The position numbers and the translations under genes were made by a program. From Pseudomonas sp. GOM7 (GTDB lineage: Bacteria; Pseudomonadota; Gammaproteobacteria; Pseudomonadales; Pseudomonadaceae): 64,000 nucleotides of DNA. The DNA is taken from the NCBI RefSeq assembly GCF_026723825.1, contig NZ_CP113519.1, positions 1,860,001-1,924,000 on the forward strand, read 5' to 3'. The first letter of the stretch is position 1; every line of letters begins with the position of its first letter. Under the pieces are notes generated by a model. That model made no database searches. It saw nothing but the letters and a program-made list of their open reading frames with translations, and was not told the DNA's origin. Positions 10,068-19,293 of this stretch are shown here, one piece after another.

Positions 10068-10138
10068 GTAGCCTGGGTAGAGCACCGCGAAACCCAGGTA
10101 ATTCGCTCCCGGGTTTCGCTTCGCTCTACCCAGGCTAC
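10068..10138. repeat. TA-bounded palindrome with 16-bp perfect arms
   Basis: GTAGCCTGGGTAGAGC (10068-10083) and GCTCTACCCAGGCTAC (10123-10138) are perfect inverted arms. Inside, GCGAAACCC and GGGTTTCGC also pair. The TAG stop of the tetR gene (10135-10137, minus strand) lies in the right arm. A partial copy of the right half is at 12092-12127. Confidence 0.8.
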
Positions 10139-10737
10139 GTGCTGGCGCTCGGCTGGCACAGCGCCTCGACCATTCCTACTAGCGTCTCGATCACCTCGTC
10201 CTGGCCGAGCATCGAGTGTTCCTCGCTCAGGTAACGCGCGGTGGTGTATTGCACCGCATTGATCAGCACGAACAGCAGCGCCGGCAGGTTGTCGATGCGG
10301 TATTCGTCGATATGGCGCATCAGGTATTGCCGGCACAGCTCGGTCATCTGTCGCTCCAGGGTCTGGAACACGGGCGCCGCGTTGAGTGTGTGCCAGTGGC
10401 GTAACAGCTCGCGCTGCGCCTTGTCCTCGGCCACCTGCTCGAAGATGCCGAGCAGGATGGCGCGGGTGACGGTGGCGATGTCCTGACCCAGTAGCGGGCT
10501 CAGGCGCTCCTGCACCCCCTTCAGCAGTTGCTCGGCCTTCTGCATCAGCAGCGCTTCGACGAGCATTTCCTTGTTGGCGAAGTACTGATAAAGCGAGCCG
10601 ATGCTGACGCCGGCCCGTTGCGCGACGTGGTTGGTGGTGAGCCGATCCAGGCCACGGTCGGCGATTTCCAGGGCCGTGGCCTCCAGCAGCAGGGCGATCA
10701 TCTGGTTGGCGCGTTGTTGCTTGGGCTGCTTTCTCAT
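10135..10737 (-). CDS. TetR-family transcriptional regulator
   Basis: A 200-residue regulator. The N-terminal TetR DNA-binding domain is clear: RGLDRLTTNHVAQRAGVSIG then SLYQYFANKEMLVEALL (about residues 20-65). The C-terminal ligand-binding part is all helical with no recognisable ligand. I start it at the ATG at 10737 (MRKQPKQQ); an in-frame start 14 codons upstream lacks support. Divergent from the DUF2236 gene at 10820 with an 82-bp gap, so it probably controls that gene and itself. Its stop codon lies inside a repeat arm. Confidence 0.9.
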   Translation of the reverse strand: MRKQPKQQRANQMIALLLEATALEIADRGLDRLTTNHVAQRAGVSIGSLYQYFANKEMLVEALLMQKAEQLLKGVQERLSPLLGQDIATVTRAILLGIFEQVAEDKAQRELLRHWHTLNAAPVFQTLERQMTELCRQYLMRHIDEYRIDNLPALLFVLINAVQYTTARYLSEEHSMLGQDEVIETLVGMVEALCQPSAST

Positions 10738-10819
10738 GCACTGGGCATCCGCGAGTTGTTTGCGAGCAATTAGTCGCAATAGCGTAGAGCGACTTCCTCA
10801 GCAGACAGCCAACCAAGGT

Positions 10820-12067
10820 ATGAAAATGTCCAACAAGCCCATGTTCGTGCCGGGGCGCCATGGCGCCGACCTGCAGCGTGCTCGTCAGGTGGCGGCGCCG
10901 GTGCGACGCTTCATCCAGGGGCCGGCCGAGCCCAGCCCTGCGCAGTGGCAGGCCATCGGCGAGTCGCTCATGCAGGGCGACGCTGCCATGGATGCACTGC
11001 TGGACTGGATGAGCGAAACCGGCCTGGCAAAGGCCATGCCGCTCTACAACCGGGCGCTGGAGCAGGGCATAGCGGCCATCGACGAGGCTCCGCAGCCGTT
11101 GCAGCGCTTCTTCGCCCAGGTCGAGGCCACACCGGATTGGCTTGATGCCGAGCTGCTTGACGAGGGCGCGCGGGTCTGCTGCCTGTCCGGGCTTACCGGC
11201 ATGCGTGTGCTGCGTGACCTGGGGTTGCTGGCGGGCTATCAGGCCTCGGCCATCAACCGCACCCTGGTGCTTACCGGCGCCCTGGAGAAGGGCGCGCAGC
11301 GGCGCATTGCCGAAACCAGCAAATGGTGGATCGATTGCACCCGGCCCGGCGGCATGGCCCGTGGCGCCGCCGGTTACCGGGGCACGCTGCACGTGCGGCT
11401 GGTGCATGCGCTGGTGCGCCGACGTGTGTCGAGCATGCCCGAGTGGGATGCGAGCTACTTCGGCCTGCCAGTCAACCAGGGCGACATGCACGCCACCTAC
11501 CTGGCGTTCTCGGTGATCTTCCTGATCGGTCAGCGTCTGCTCGGCGTGCCCTTGAGCAAGGACGAGCGCCGGGCGGTGCTGCACCTGTGGCGCTATATCG
11601 CCTGGCTGATGGGCGTGGATGAGCGCTGGCTGCATGCCGAGGAGAACGCCGCCATCTGCGCGCTCTATCACAACCTGCTGTCTCAGGCGCCGGCCGATGC
11701 CAGCAGCCAGCAACTGGGCAGGGCGCTGATCGATGAGCCGTTGCAGCGCCATTACCCGAATCTGCAGTGGCTGCGCGGAAGACTCAATCGAGCCATTCAT
11801 CTGAGCATCGCGCGCACCTTCATCGATGCCCAAGGGCGCCGTGCACTGGGATTGCCAGGTGGGATCCTGCCCTGGTACCCGCTGCTGACGGCGCCGCCAC
11901 GCTACCTGCTGCAGCGCCTGGTGCTCTGTCTACCGGGTGGCCGGCAGTGGCTGAGCGAACGCGGCGACCGGCAACAGCAGGCGTACCTGCTGACGCTGTT
12001 CGGTGAGGATCATCCGCGTCTGCTTGTGGCCATGCCCGTGGCGTCGGCTGATCCCCAAGGCCACTGA
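10820..12067 (+). CDS. DUF2236 / MpaB-like oxygenase family protein
   Basis: A protein of about 415 residues of the DUF2236 family, which includes the MpaB oxygenase and latex-clearing proteins, heme-dependent oxygenases. Candidate signature stretches are WWIDCTRPGGMARGAAGYRG and a following HVRLVHALVRRR, whose histidines could serve as heme ligands by family analogy. The AAGG-like ribosome site fits the ATG at 10820 or at 10826. Long open sequence upstream belongs to the antisense of tetR and is not used. The substrate is unknown; control by the divergent TetR regulator is inference. Confidence 0.8.
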   Translation: MKMSNKPMFVPGRHGADLQRARQVAAPVRRFIQGPAEPSPAQWQAIGESLMQGDAAMDALLDWMSETGLAKAMPLYNRALEQGIAAIDEAPQPLQRFFAQVEATPDWLDAELLDEGARVCCLSGLTGMRVLRDLGLLAGYQASAINRTLVLTGALEKGAQRRIAETSKWWIDCTRPGGMARGAAGYRGTLHVRLVHALVRRRVSSMPEWDASYFGLPVNQGDMHATYLAFSVIFLIGQRLLGVPLSKDERRAVLHLWRYIAWLMGVDERWLHAEENAAICALYHNLLSQAPADASSQQLGRALIDEPLQRHYPNLQWLRGRLNRAIHLSIARTFIDAQGRRALGLPGGILPWYPLLTAPPRYLLQRLVLCLPGGRQWLSERGDRQQQAYLLTLFGEDHPRLLVAMPVASADPQGH

Positions 12068-12091
12068 GGCAGGTGGCCCTGGGGTCAGGCT

Positions 12092-12127
12092 CTCCCGGGT
12101 TTCACGTTGCTCAGCCCAGGCTACGGG
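12092..12127. repeat. partial repeat copy (right arm only)
   Basis: CCCGGGTTTC.CGTTGCTC and CCCAGGCTACG repeat the right half of the palindrome at 10068-10138. It lies between the convergent ends of the DUF2236 gene and the chemoreceptor gene. No left arm is visible. Confidence 0.55.
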
Positions 12128-12128
12128 G

Positions 12129-13775
12129 TTACAGGCGGAAGCGCGCCACCAGGCTGTCCAGCTGCGTGGACAGCGCCTGCAGGTCGCTGCTGGCCTGGTT
12201 GAGCTGATCAGCGATATGGGTGGTGCCGACGGTCAGTTCGTTGATGTCGACGATGTTGCGGTTGATGTCTTCCACCACGCTGGACTGCTCTTCGGTGGCG
12301 GTGGCGACCTGGATGTTCTGGTCGCTGATCTGGCCGATATGGCTGTTGATCTGTTCCAGCGCCGCCGACGCCTTGCTCGCGTACTCCACCACCAGGGCGC
12401 TTTGCCGCTGCCCCTTGGCCATGGCCTCGACGGCCGAGCGCGATTCGTTCTGCAGGCGGTCGATGACCTGCTGGATTTCCTCGGTGGAGGCGCCGGAGCG
12501 GCTGGCCAGGGTGCGCACCTCGTCGGCCACCACGGCGAAGCCGCGACCCTGTTCGCCAGCACGCGCGGCCTCGATGGCGGCGTTGAGGGCGAGCAGGTTG
12601 GTCTGCTCGGAAATGCTGCGGATGGTATTGAGCGTGGTGCTGATGGCTTCGGTCTGCGCGGCCAGCGCGCCGATTACCTTGGCGGCCTGCTCCAGCTCGC
12701 CGTTGAGGGCATCGACCTGCTGCTGCGCCTGGCTGACCACCGCGCCGCCTTCGCTGGCATGCTGGGTCGCTTCTCGGGCGACATCGGCGGCGTTCTCGGC
12801 ATTGCGGGCGATCTCGTTGACCGTCGAGCCCAGCTCGTTGATGGCGGTGGCCACCTGTACCGTGCGATCGCTCTGCGACGCGCAGTTGCTCTGGGTCAGA
12901 CGGGCGCGTTCAGCCACCTCACGGGCCATGCCGGAGAGTTGCCGTGAGTTGTCGGCGAGCTGGCGCATGGCACCATGCACCTTGTCGATGAACTGGTTGA
13001 AGCTGCTGGCGATATCGCTCAGTTCATCCTTGCCGGGCAGCTCGATGCGGGTGTTCAGCGCCAGGTTGTCGGCAGCCTGGCCCAGGCTGTTCTGCAGCAC
13101 GCTGACGCGGCGTCGTAGCTGTACCACGATCAACCAGGACATGACGATCGAGACCAGCAGGCCAACGGCGATGATGGCGAGTTGGCGGGTCAGGCCCTTG
13201 TCGTAGCTTTCTTCGCTGTGCAGATAACGCTGTTCGGCTTGCTGCAACAGGACATCGAGCAGGTCGTTGGCGCCCTGGCGCATCACGCCGTAGCTCTTGG
13301 CGTACTGGTCGCGGTAGATCTGCTGGGCCTTGGCCATGTCGCCGGCATCCAGGGCGTTGAGCATCGGCTCCAGTTCGTTGCTGACCATGGCCTCGAACTG
13401 ATCGAGCAGCTTCTGCGCCTGCGCCTTGCGCTCCGGGTCGACCTGCGCGGCCACAGCCTGGCGCATGGCATCGCGCATGCCGGGCACATCCTCGTTACGT
13501 GCGTCCTGCACGCGCGATTTCACCCCACGCTCGTCACGCAGCGGTGTTTCCTGCAGCAGCATCATGTCGATGCCCACCCGCATGCGCGGAATGCGCGACG
13601 CCGCCTCGGCCATGGCACGCATGGGCTCGGCTGTATTCAGATAGAGTGATTGGGTGTCCCTGTGCATGCTGCTCAGGCTGCTCAGACTGGCCAGAGCCAC
13701 CAAAAGCAGGGCGATACAAGGTATGGCCACTGCAACTACAAGGCGTGTTTTCAAGGAGAGAGCGTCTAGACGCAT
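12129..13775 (-). CDS. methyl-accepting chemotaxis protein
   Basis: A 548-residue inner-membrane chemoreceptor: TM helix about 10-33, a periplasmic helical ligand domain about 34-195, second TM about 197-220, HAMP about 220-270, then the cytoplasmic signalling domain. The kinase-binding tip is present: [20 protein letters not shown] followed by [12 protein letters not shown]. The ligand domain resembles the four-helix-bundle type; the ligand cannot be predicted. Start at 13775 is supported by GGAG about 8 bases upstream; an in-frame upstream start at 13811 would add 12 residues before the signal anchor. Confidence 0.95.
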   Translation of the reverse strand: MRLDALSLKTRLVVAVAIPCIALLLVALASLSSLSSMHRDTQSLYLNTAEPMRAMAEAASRIPRMRVGIDMMLLQETPLRDERGVKSRVQDARNEDVPGMRDAMRQAVAAQVDPERKAQAQKLLDQFEAMVSNELEPMLNALDAGDMAKAQQIYRDQYAKSYGVMRQGANDLLDVLLQQAEQRYLHSEESYDKGLTRQLAIIAVGLLVSIVMSWLIVVQLRRRVSVLQNSLGQAADNLALNTRIELPGKDELSDIASSFNQFIDKVHGAMRQLADNSRQLSGMAREVAERARLTQSNCASQSDRTVQVATAINELGSTVNEIARNAENAADVAREATQHASEGGAVVSQAQQQVDALNGELEQAAKVIGALAAQTEAISTTLNTIRSISEQTNLLALNAAIEAARAGEQGRGFAVVADEVRTLASRSGASTEEIQQVIDRLQNESRSAVEAMAKGQRQSALVVEYASKASAALEQINSHIGQISDQNIQVATATEEQSSVVEDINRNIVDINELTVGTTHIADQLNQASSDLQALSTQLDSLVARFRL

Positions 13776-13982
13776 GGTAGGGCTCCGATTTATTAGAATA
13801 AGGCGCAGCACATCGGCGAGTATAGTGAGCGGGAGCGAACGGTACTGTGCTGCTTCTCCTATCGGCAGCGATGGCCTGGAGCATTAGGCCATCGTTTTGA
13901 TTTAAGCGAAACTCCACTCAGGTTTCACAAATATGTCAGCGGGAAGCGGGCTGGTTGCCCCTTGCTGATGCCGAATGAAGCA

Positions 13983-14006
13983 ATGGCCGACCCGAGGGCC
14001 GGCCAT
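13983..14006. terminator. hairpin downstream of grxC
   Basis: ATGGCCG (13983-13989) and CGGCCAT (14000-14006) form a GC-rich stem just beyond the grxC stop (minus strand). There is no strong T run, so termination is plausible but unproven. The rest of the 13,776-14,012 gap shows no gene. Confidence 0.45.
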
Positions 14007-14012
14007 CCGGTT

Positions 14013-14267
14013 TCAGGCCTGCAACAAGGCGTCCAGTTGTCCACCGCGTTCCAGCGCGGCCAGGTCATCGAAGCCGCCGATATGCCGTTCGCCGATGAAG
14101 ATCTGTGGCACGCTGCGGCGATGGCTGCGTTGCAGCATTTGCGCCAGCCGCTCGGGCGAGTGGCTGACGTCTATCTCCTCGTAGGCCACGCCCTTGTGCG
14201 CTAGCAGAGCCTTGGCGTTGATGCAGTAAGGGCAGTGTGCGGTGGTGTAGAGCGTAACGGCTTGCAT
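14013..14267 (-). CDS. grxC: glutaredoxin 3 (GrxC type)
   Basis: An 84-residue cytoplasmic glutaredoxin. The dithiol active site CPYC is at residues 12-15 (YTTAHCPYCINAK). The glutathione-binding VPQIFIGERHIGGFDDL follows, with the cis-proline in SVPQ. Length and motifs match GrxC. The gene starts 18 bp after the stop of the peroxidase-like gene (14286-14804), so both probably lie on one transcript. A joint thiol-based oxidant defence is plausible. Confidence 0.93.
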   Translation of the reverse strand: MQAVTLYTTAHCPYCINAKALLAHKGVAYEEIDVSHSPERLAQMLQRSHRRSVPQIFIGERHIGGFDDLAALERGGQLDALLQA

Positions 14268-14285
14268 GATGAACCTCCGGCGGCG

Positions 14286-14804
14286 TCAGACGGTTACTGA
14301 TGGAAAGTCGACATCGGTTTCGGCCAGATTGTTGAGGTAATTGGTCAGTGTCATCAGGGCGACATTGGCCACCACTTCGACGATGGCTGCATCGCTCAGC
14401 CCGGCATCGCGTGCAGCCTGCAGTTGCGCATCCTCAAGGCGGCCACGGCTGTCGATGATCTGCCGGGTCAGGCGTGCCACGGCGTCGAGCTCGCCGTCGC
14501 GGGCACTGCGGATCTCTGCCTCGCTCAGCCCGGCTTTGCCGGCGAACAGGCTGTGCGCGGCCAGGCAGTAGTCGCAGCCGTTGATCTGCGAGCTGGCCAG
14601 CGCCACCACTTCACGTGCCCTGACATCGAGCGTGCCCTTGCCGAGGGCTTGGGACAGCGCCAGGTAGCCGCTCAGTGCGGCCGGTGCATGGGCCAGGGTG
14701 GCGAAGGTGTTGGGGATGAAACCGAGGCTCTTGCCGATGCCGGCCAGTTGCGCCTGGGCGCTGGCAGCGGTTCGTTCGAGCGGCAGTGCGGTAATACGGG
14801 GCAT
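14286..14804 (-). CDS. carboxymuconolactone decarboxylase / AhpD-like peroxidase-family protein
   Basis: A 172-residue AhpD-like protein. The redox motif CDYCLAAH (CxxC plus His, about residues 76-83) is intact, as in AhpD-type proteins that use a cysteine pair and a proton relay. The N-terminal half (LGFIPNTFATLAHAPAALSG) is typical of the peroxidase-related subset. It is transcribed toward grxC and divergent from an AraC-family regulator (14932). That arrangement suggests induction by the regulator in response to an oxidant or aromatic compound (inference). Confidence 0.88.
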   Translation of the reverse strand: MPRITALPLERTAASAQAQLAGIGKSLGFIPNTFATLAHAPAALSGYLALSQALGKGTLDVRAREVVALASSQINGCDYCLAAHSLFAGKAGLSEAEIRSARDGELDAVARLTRQIIDSRGRLEDAQLQAARDAGLSDAAIVEVVANVALMTLTNYLNNLAETDVDFPSVTV

Positions 14805-14931
14805 GGCGATTCTCCAGTCTTGGGTGGGGGCTTGTCGTTCAAGCCTGGAGCCATGCTAAGGATTCGATCTGGCTTTTCGGCGGCAGATCGTCGATGTTAT
14901 GCGACAGATCGTCCAAGATTGCGAGATGCCC

Positions 14932-15756
14932 ATGGATCGCCTGACCAGCCTGCTGCATCACTTCAACCTGCACGCCAGCACCTTTCACCGTGGCGGCTTC
15001 TGCGGCGCCAGCAGCCATGGTGAGCAAGAGCCACATGGCTACATCCACCTGCTGCGTGCCGGTCGCCTGTATTTTCGCGAAGGCGATGGTCGCGAGCTGC
15101 GCCTGGAGGAGCCGAGCCTGATGCTGGTGCCCCGGCCACGTCAGCACTGGATGAGCGCCAGCGAGGCCGACGGTGCCGAACTGGTGTGCGCCACCCTGGC
15201 CTTCGACGGCGGCACCGACAACCCGCTGTCGCGCGCGCTGCCTGGCGTCATCGTCAGACCCCTGCGCGAGCTGCCGAGCCTGAGCGGCTGCCTGGACTGG
15301 CTGTTCGCCGAGGCGACGGCCGATGACTGCGGACGCGAGCTGGTACTCAACCGCCTGTTCGAGCTGATGGTGATCCAGTTGCTGCGCCATCTGCTGAGCA
15401 ACCGCGAACTGGCCTCGGGCATGCTCGCCGGGCTGGCCGAGCCGCGCCTGGCACGGGCGCTCAATCAGCTCCACGAGAAGCCACAGCATGGCTGGTCGGT
15501 GGCCGAGCTGGCGGCGCTGGCCGGTATGTCGCGGGCCAGTTTCGCCGCTCACTTTCATCAGGTGGTCGGTGCTACTCCGGGCGATTATCTGGTGGGCTGG
15601 CGCGTCAGCCTGGCGCAGAAGCGCCTGCGTGAGGGCCGGCCCATGGCGTTGATCGCCGACGAGGTCGGCTACGAAAGCCCCTCGGCTCTGGCGCGAGCCT
15701 TTCGCCGCAAGGTCGGCGCCAGCCCCAGCGAGTGGCTGCGCCAGGTCGCTGGATAG
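14932..15756 (+). CDS. AraC-family transcriptional regulator (cupin_6 type)
   Basis: A 274-residue regulator. The N-terminal half has a cupin-type effector domain (GYIHLLRAGRLYFREGDG then MLVPRPRQHWM), and the C-terminal 100 residues carry two helix-turn-helix motifs (WSVAELAALAGMSRASFAAHF and PMALIADEVGYESPSALARAF). I use the ATG at 14932 (MDRLTSLL); in-frame starts at 14899 and 14926 remain possible. Divergent from the AhpD-like/grxC unit with a gap of about 125 bp, so that unit is the likely target. Confidence 0.9.
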   Translation: MDRLTSLLHHFNLHASTFHRGGFCGASSHGEQEPHGYIHLLRAGRLYFREGDGRELRLEEPSLMLVPRPRQHWMSASEADGAELVCATLAFDGGTDNPLSRALPGVIVRPLRELPSLSGCLDWLFAEATADDCGRELVLNRLFELMVIQLLRHLLSNRELASGMLAGLAEPRLARALNQLHEKPQHGWSVAELAALAGMSRASFAAHFHQVVGATPGDYLVGWRVSLAQKRLREGRPMALIADEVGYESPSALARAFRRKVGASPSEWLRQVAG

Positions 15757-15766
15757 AGGGTACTTT

Positions 15767-15787
15767 GGCCGACCGTGGCGGTCGGCC
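15767..15787. terminator. hairpin after AraC gene
   Basis: GGCCGACC (15767-15774) pairs perfectly with GGTCGGCC (15780-15787) around GTGGC. It starts 10 bases after the AraC stop. No T run follows, so Rho-independent termination is uncertain. Confidence 0.45.
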
Positions 15788-15860
15788 GCAGCGAGGAATT
15801 CGTGCTGCGCCGGCGAGCTGTCGTACCATCACGCCTCGCCCCGTTGGAGAGCCCGCGCGC

Positions 15861-16394
15861 ATGTTCGAGATCACCCCCGTCAACCCCGAAAAGTACCGCC
15901 AGCAGACCCGCCGCATCACCGCGTTGGTGGCGGCCATCTTCGTCACCCTGGCCATGGCTCTGGCGATGCTCAGCGTGCATCTGTTCGGCGAACCCGGCAG
16001 CGACGGCAACTTCCGCTGGAATCTGCTGGGCGTTCTGAGCGCGCTGGGCCTGACGGTAGCGCTGGTGCGCCTGCATCTCTGGCAGCGCCAGTGGATGGCG
16101 CCAGCGGTGTACGGCTGGCGCCTCAAGCGCAGCCTGATGCGCGTGACCAACGTCATGCATCACGTCAAGGCCGGGGTGGCCCAGGGCGATGAAACGGCGA
16201 TGAAGCTGCTGCGCTTCTATCACCTGGGGGTGACCCAGATGCATCAGCTCGACGGCAACTCCAGCGAACTGAGCCAGATGGTGCGGGAGATCGACGAGCA
16301 TCGCCAGGCCATGCAGCAGCAAGGGCTGGAGCTGGAGCAGACCCGGCTCCAGCCAGATTGGCTGGAGCGGGTCAGGGCGTTCAAGGCGGCATGA
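15861..16394 (+). CDS. DUF3087 family membrane protein
   Basis: A 177-residue protein beginning MFEITPVNPEKYRQQTRRI, the usual start of the DUF3087 family. Two hydrophobic segments (about 20-42 and 55-75) predict two membrane helices. A long charged helical tail follows, likely cytoplasmic. The 44 in-frame codons before 15861 look non-coding. No biochemical function is known to me. It ends 9 bp from the convergent dehydrogenase gene. Confidence 0.82.
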   Translation: MFEITPVNPEKYRQQTRRITALVAAIFVTLAMALAMLSVHLFGEPGSDGNFRWNLLGVLSALGLTVALVRLHLWQRQWMAPAVYGWRLKRSLMRVTNVMHHVKAGVAQGDETAMKLLRFYHLGVTQMHQLDGNSSELSQMVREIDEHRQAMQQQGLELEQTRLQPDWLERVRAFKAA

Positions 16395-16403
16395 CCCTCC
16401 GGC

Positions 16404-17165
16404 TCAATGGCCGGCTGAGACGCCCTGATCGATGGCCAGGTCGGCGCCGGTGATCGAACGGGCGCCGGGCTGGCAGAGGAAGAACGCCAGCTCCGCCACT
16501 TCCTGCGGTTGGATGAAACGTGCCTGCTCGCCCTGCGGATACTTGGCCAGCAGTTCTCGGTAGTAGGCCGCCGGGTCGCCATTGCCATAGCGCTCGGCCT
16601 GGAAGCTGAGCATGGGCGTTTCGATATCGCCGGGCGACACGGCATTGCAGCGCACGCCATGGGGCGCCAGATCCAGTGCCAACGCCTTGGTGAACAGGGT
16701 CAGGCCGCCCTTGCTGGCGCAATAGGCCGCCGCATTCGGATTGCCCTGGCGCCCGGCATCGCTGGAGATGTTGACGATGGCGCCACGGGTTTCACGCAGG
16801 TAAGGGATGGCCGCGGCACAGATGAAGAAGCTGGCCTTGAGGTTGACGTCCAGCACCAGGTCGAAGTCCTCCTCGCTGAAGTCCTCCACCGGCCCTTCGC
16901 GCCATACCCCCGCCGCATTGATCACCGCGTCGAGTCGCCCGGCCGCCTCGATCGCCGCACTCACCACCGCCTTGCACGCTGCTGGGGTGCGAATATCCGC
17001 TGCCAGGCTGCCGATGAGCGCATGGCGTTGGCCCAGTTCGGCCAGGCCGCTGGCATTGGCATCAGTGGCGAACACCTGCCAGCCACCGGCCAGGAAACGT
17101 GCCAGCAAAGCACTGCCCACGCCACCGGCAGCGCCGGTGATCAGCACCACGGGGTTTTTGTTCAT
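16404..17165 (-). CDS. short-chain dehydrogenase/reductase (second gene of pair)
   Basis: A 253-residue classical SDR. Cofactor motif TGAAGGVGSALL (residues 10-21), NAAG at about 85-88, catalytic Ser in NISSDA, and YCASK as the Tyr-x3-Lys pair. It also has the conserved PG in AVSPGDIETPM. An acidic residue after beta-2 (ATDANASG) suggests NAD rather than NADP. The ATG overlaps the stop of the upstream SDR, so they are co-translated. The divergent LysR gene is the likely regulator. Substrate unknown. Confidence 0.92.
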   Translation of the reverse strand: MNKNPVVLITGAAGGVGSALLARFLAGGWQVFATDANASGLAELGQRHALIGSLAADIRTPAACKAVVSAAIEAAGRLDAVINAAGVWREGPVEDFSEEDFDLVLDVNLKASFFICAAAIPYLRETRGAIVNISSDAGRQGNPNAAAYCASKGGLTLFTKALALDLAPHGVRCNAVSPGDIETPMLSFQAERYGNGDPAAYYRELLAKYPQGEQARFIQPQEVAELAFFLCQPGARSITGADLAIDQGVSAGH

Positions 17166-17947
17166 GGCGCCTTGTCCTCGATCAGGCAGTTGCCGCCATC
17201 GACCACCAGCAGCTCGCCGGTGATATAGCTGGCCTCCGGTGAGGCGAGGAAGGCCACGGCCGCTGCCACTTCCTCGGGGCGACCGGCGCGGCCTATCGGC
17301 ACGTAGGCCGCAGCGCGCTGTTCATGCGGTGTGCTCGATGCCGTGGCGATCCAGCCCGGTGCCACCGAGTTGACCGTGATGCCCTGGCGCGCCACTTCCA
17401 GCGCCAGGCCCATGTTCATCCCCACCATGCCCGCCTTGGCCGCGCTGTAGGCCGCCTCGCTGGGGTGGCCGGCCTTGGTGCCGGTGGTGGAGCTGATATG
17501 GACGATGCGCCCGTAGCTGCGCTTCTGCATGCCCGGCAGCACGGCACGGGTCAGCAGGAAGGCGCTGGTCAGGTTGCGCGCGATCGTCAGGTTCCAGGTC
17601 TCCAGGCTCATGCTGGACACCTCCTCTAGTTTCTCGGGGCTACCTTGCATGGTCATGCCGGCGTTGTTCACCAGAATGTCGACGCGCCCCCACAGCCCCT
17701 CGGCCCAGGCGACAAAGGCCTTCACGCCAGCTTCGTCGGTGAGATCCACTGGCTGGCCTTGCACCTCGTAGCCCTCGGCACGCAATTCGGCCACGCGCTC
17801 GGCAATGCGCGCGCTACTGGCGGTGACGATCAGCTTCGCGCCAGCCTGGCCCAGACGCCGGGCGATGGCCATGCCGATGCCCTCTGCGCTACCCGCGCCG
17901 CTTACCAGCGCGACCTGATCCTTCCATTCCTGTTGCATGACAGGCAC
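17162..17947 (-). CDS. short-chain dehydrogenase/reductase (first gene of pair)
   Basis: A 261-residue SDR (start at 17947, or at 17938 with MQQEWKD). Motifs: SGAGSAEGIGMAIA cofactor loop with a two-residue insertion, NNAG, HISSTTG with catalytic Ser, YSAAK, and VAPGWI. The C-terminal ITGELLVVDGGN is typical of this class. Two paired SDRs plus a divergent LysR regulator suggest a small catabolic or detoxifying pathway for an alcohol or keto compound. That is inference; nothing identifies the substrate. Confidence 0.92.
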   Translation of the reverse strand: MPVMQQEWKDQVALVSGAGSAEGIGMAIARRLGQAGAKLIVTASSARIAERVAELRAEGYEVQGQPVDLTDEAGVKAFVAWAEGLWGRVDILVNNAGMTMQGSPEKLEEVSSMSLETWNLTIARNLTSAFLLTRAVLPGMQKRSYGRIVHISSTTGTKAGHPSEAAYSAAKAGMVGMNMGLALEVARQGITVNSVAPGWIATASSTPHEQRAAAYVPIGRAGRPEEVAAAVAFLASPEASYITGELLVVDGGNCLIEDKAP

Positions 17948-18031
17948 TCCATCCGGTTTTCGATGGCTGCAAACTAGGTTAGTTTTGCTGATATAAAAAG
18001 ACGACAGTCATCAGAAGAATTGACGATAGCC

Positions 18032-18919
18032 ATGGCCTTCAACAGCGAAACCCTGCGTGTCTTTCTCGCCGTGCTGGATGCCGGCTCCTTTTCCGCAGCC
18101 GCCCGGCGTCTGGGGCGTGTGCCTTCGGCGGTGAGCATGGCCATCGCTCAGCTCGAGGCCGAGCTGGATCTGCAACTGTTCGATCGCCGCACGCGCAAGG
18201 CGCTGCCCACCCAAGCCGCGCTGGCCCTGGAGCCGCAGGCACGGCAGGCGGCCAGCCAGCTCAATCGGCTCGATGCCCAGGCGCTGCAATTGCATCAGGG
18301 CCTGGAGCGGCGTCTGGTCATCGCCATGGCGTCCGAGCTGCAAAGCGGCATGTGGAGCCAGCCGCTGATCGCCCTGGCCGAGGCGTTTCCCCTGCTAGAG
18401 GTGGAGGTGCGCACGGCCTCGCAGGCCGAGGCCGTGCGCCTGTTGCACGAGGGCAGCGTGCACCTGGCCCTGGTGTTCGAGCGCCCAGGCATCGACGAAC
18501 GGGAAAGCTTCCTCGAAGCCGGCAGTCAATTGCTGGTGGCGGTGGCGACGCCGGGCTACCTCAGGCAGATGGCCACGCAGGGAATGGTCGAGGCGCGGCA
18601 GATCCTGGTCGCTGCCGGCTCGCCTTCGGCGACCGATCCGCAAATGATCCTGTCCCACCGCCTGTGGCTCACCGACAGCGACCTGGCCACCCTCAACCTG
18701 GTGCAGGCCGGGCTCGGTTGGGCCTACCTGCCGCAGCCGCTGGTGGCCACGCTGATCGAGGCGGGCAGCTTGCAGACGGTGATGTTCGACAACATGGCCA
18801 GCCAGTTGCGCCTGTGGGTGGACATCGTCTGGAGCAGTAATCGGCCACTCGGGCTCGGCGCCCGACGCTACCTGGAGCTGATCCGTGAGCGGCTCAAGGC
18901 CGAGCCACCCAGAGCCTAG
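18032..18919 (+). CDS. LysR-family transcriptional regulator
   Basis: A 295-residue LysR regulator. The winged helix-turn-helix is at the N-terminus (LRVFLAVLDAGSFSAAARRL then GRVPSAVSMAIAQLEAELDLQLFDRR). A periplasmic-binding-protein-like effector domain covers about 90-290. I use the ATG at 18032 (MAFNSET) rather than a TTG at 18020. It is divergent from the two-SDR operon with an 84-bp gap. That AT-rich gap is where a LysR site would be expected. Confidence 0.92.
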   Translation: MAFNSETLRVFLAVLDAGSFSAAARRLGRVPSAVSMAIAQLEAELDLQLFDRRTRKALPTQAALALEPQARQAASQLNRLDAQALQLHQGLERRLVIAMASELQSGMWSQPLIALAEAFPLLEVEVRTASQAEAVRLLHEGSVHLALVFERPGIDERESFLEAGSQLLVAVATPGYLRQMATQGMVEARQILVAAGSPSATDPQMILSHRLWLTDSDLATLNLVQAGLGWAYLPQPLVATLIEAGSLQTVMFDNMASQLRLWVDIVWSSNRPLGLGARRYLELIRERLKAEPPRA

Positions 18920-18963
18920 TGCTGTGGTTCATTAGTGGGGGAGGAGCGGTTGCCGAGCAGGGC

Positions 18964-19254
18964 TCAATTCAAACCCAAGCGCTCATCTCGGCATTCATGA
19001 GAGCCCATCTCGAACGCTCTACAGATCCAGGGCCGGTTTTCATAGATGGTGCACATGAAGGTGTCGCGATCCAACGCCGAGCACCAGCCGTCAGCCAGGC
19101 GCAGCATGGTTTCGCCACCCCAGTCGTCGAACGCGATGTGCCGATCGGGGACACCGGTATCGCTGATGAGCATGACCTCCAAACGACAGCAACAGGCCTG
19201 GCAATTTGAGCAGGAAACGTCTGTGTAGGTGAGATTCTTGGCAGGAATGTTCAT
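18964..19254 (-). CDS. YkgJ/UPF0153-type cysteine-cluster protein
   Basis: A 96-residue cysteine-rich protein starting MNIPAKNLTYTDVSC. It carries CSNCQACCC near the N-terminus and a later MCTIYENRPWICR, the pattern of the YkgJ family, which likely binds a metal or Fe-S cluster. Longer in-frame starts (19272, 19293) lack ribosome sites, while the chosen ATG has GAAG upstream. It stands alone between a LysR gene and a gene-poor stretch. Biochemical role unknown. Confidence 0.82.
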   Translation of the reverse strand: MNIPAKNLTYTDVSCSNCQACCCRLEVMLISDTGVPDRHIAFDDWGGETMLRLADGWCSALDRDTFMCTIYENRPWICRAFEMGSHECRDERLGLN

Positions 19255-19293
19255 GAGGGCTTCAGGTGGCATAAGTGCGCTAGGGTACTCCAA

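Noticed and set aside
9926..11833. 635-codon minus-strand frame across tetR and the DUF2236 gene
   Set aside because: It is antisense to two well-supported genes with clear domains and reads as low-complexity His/Gln-rich sequence.
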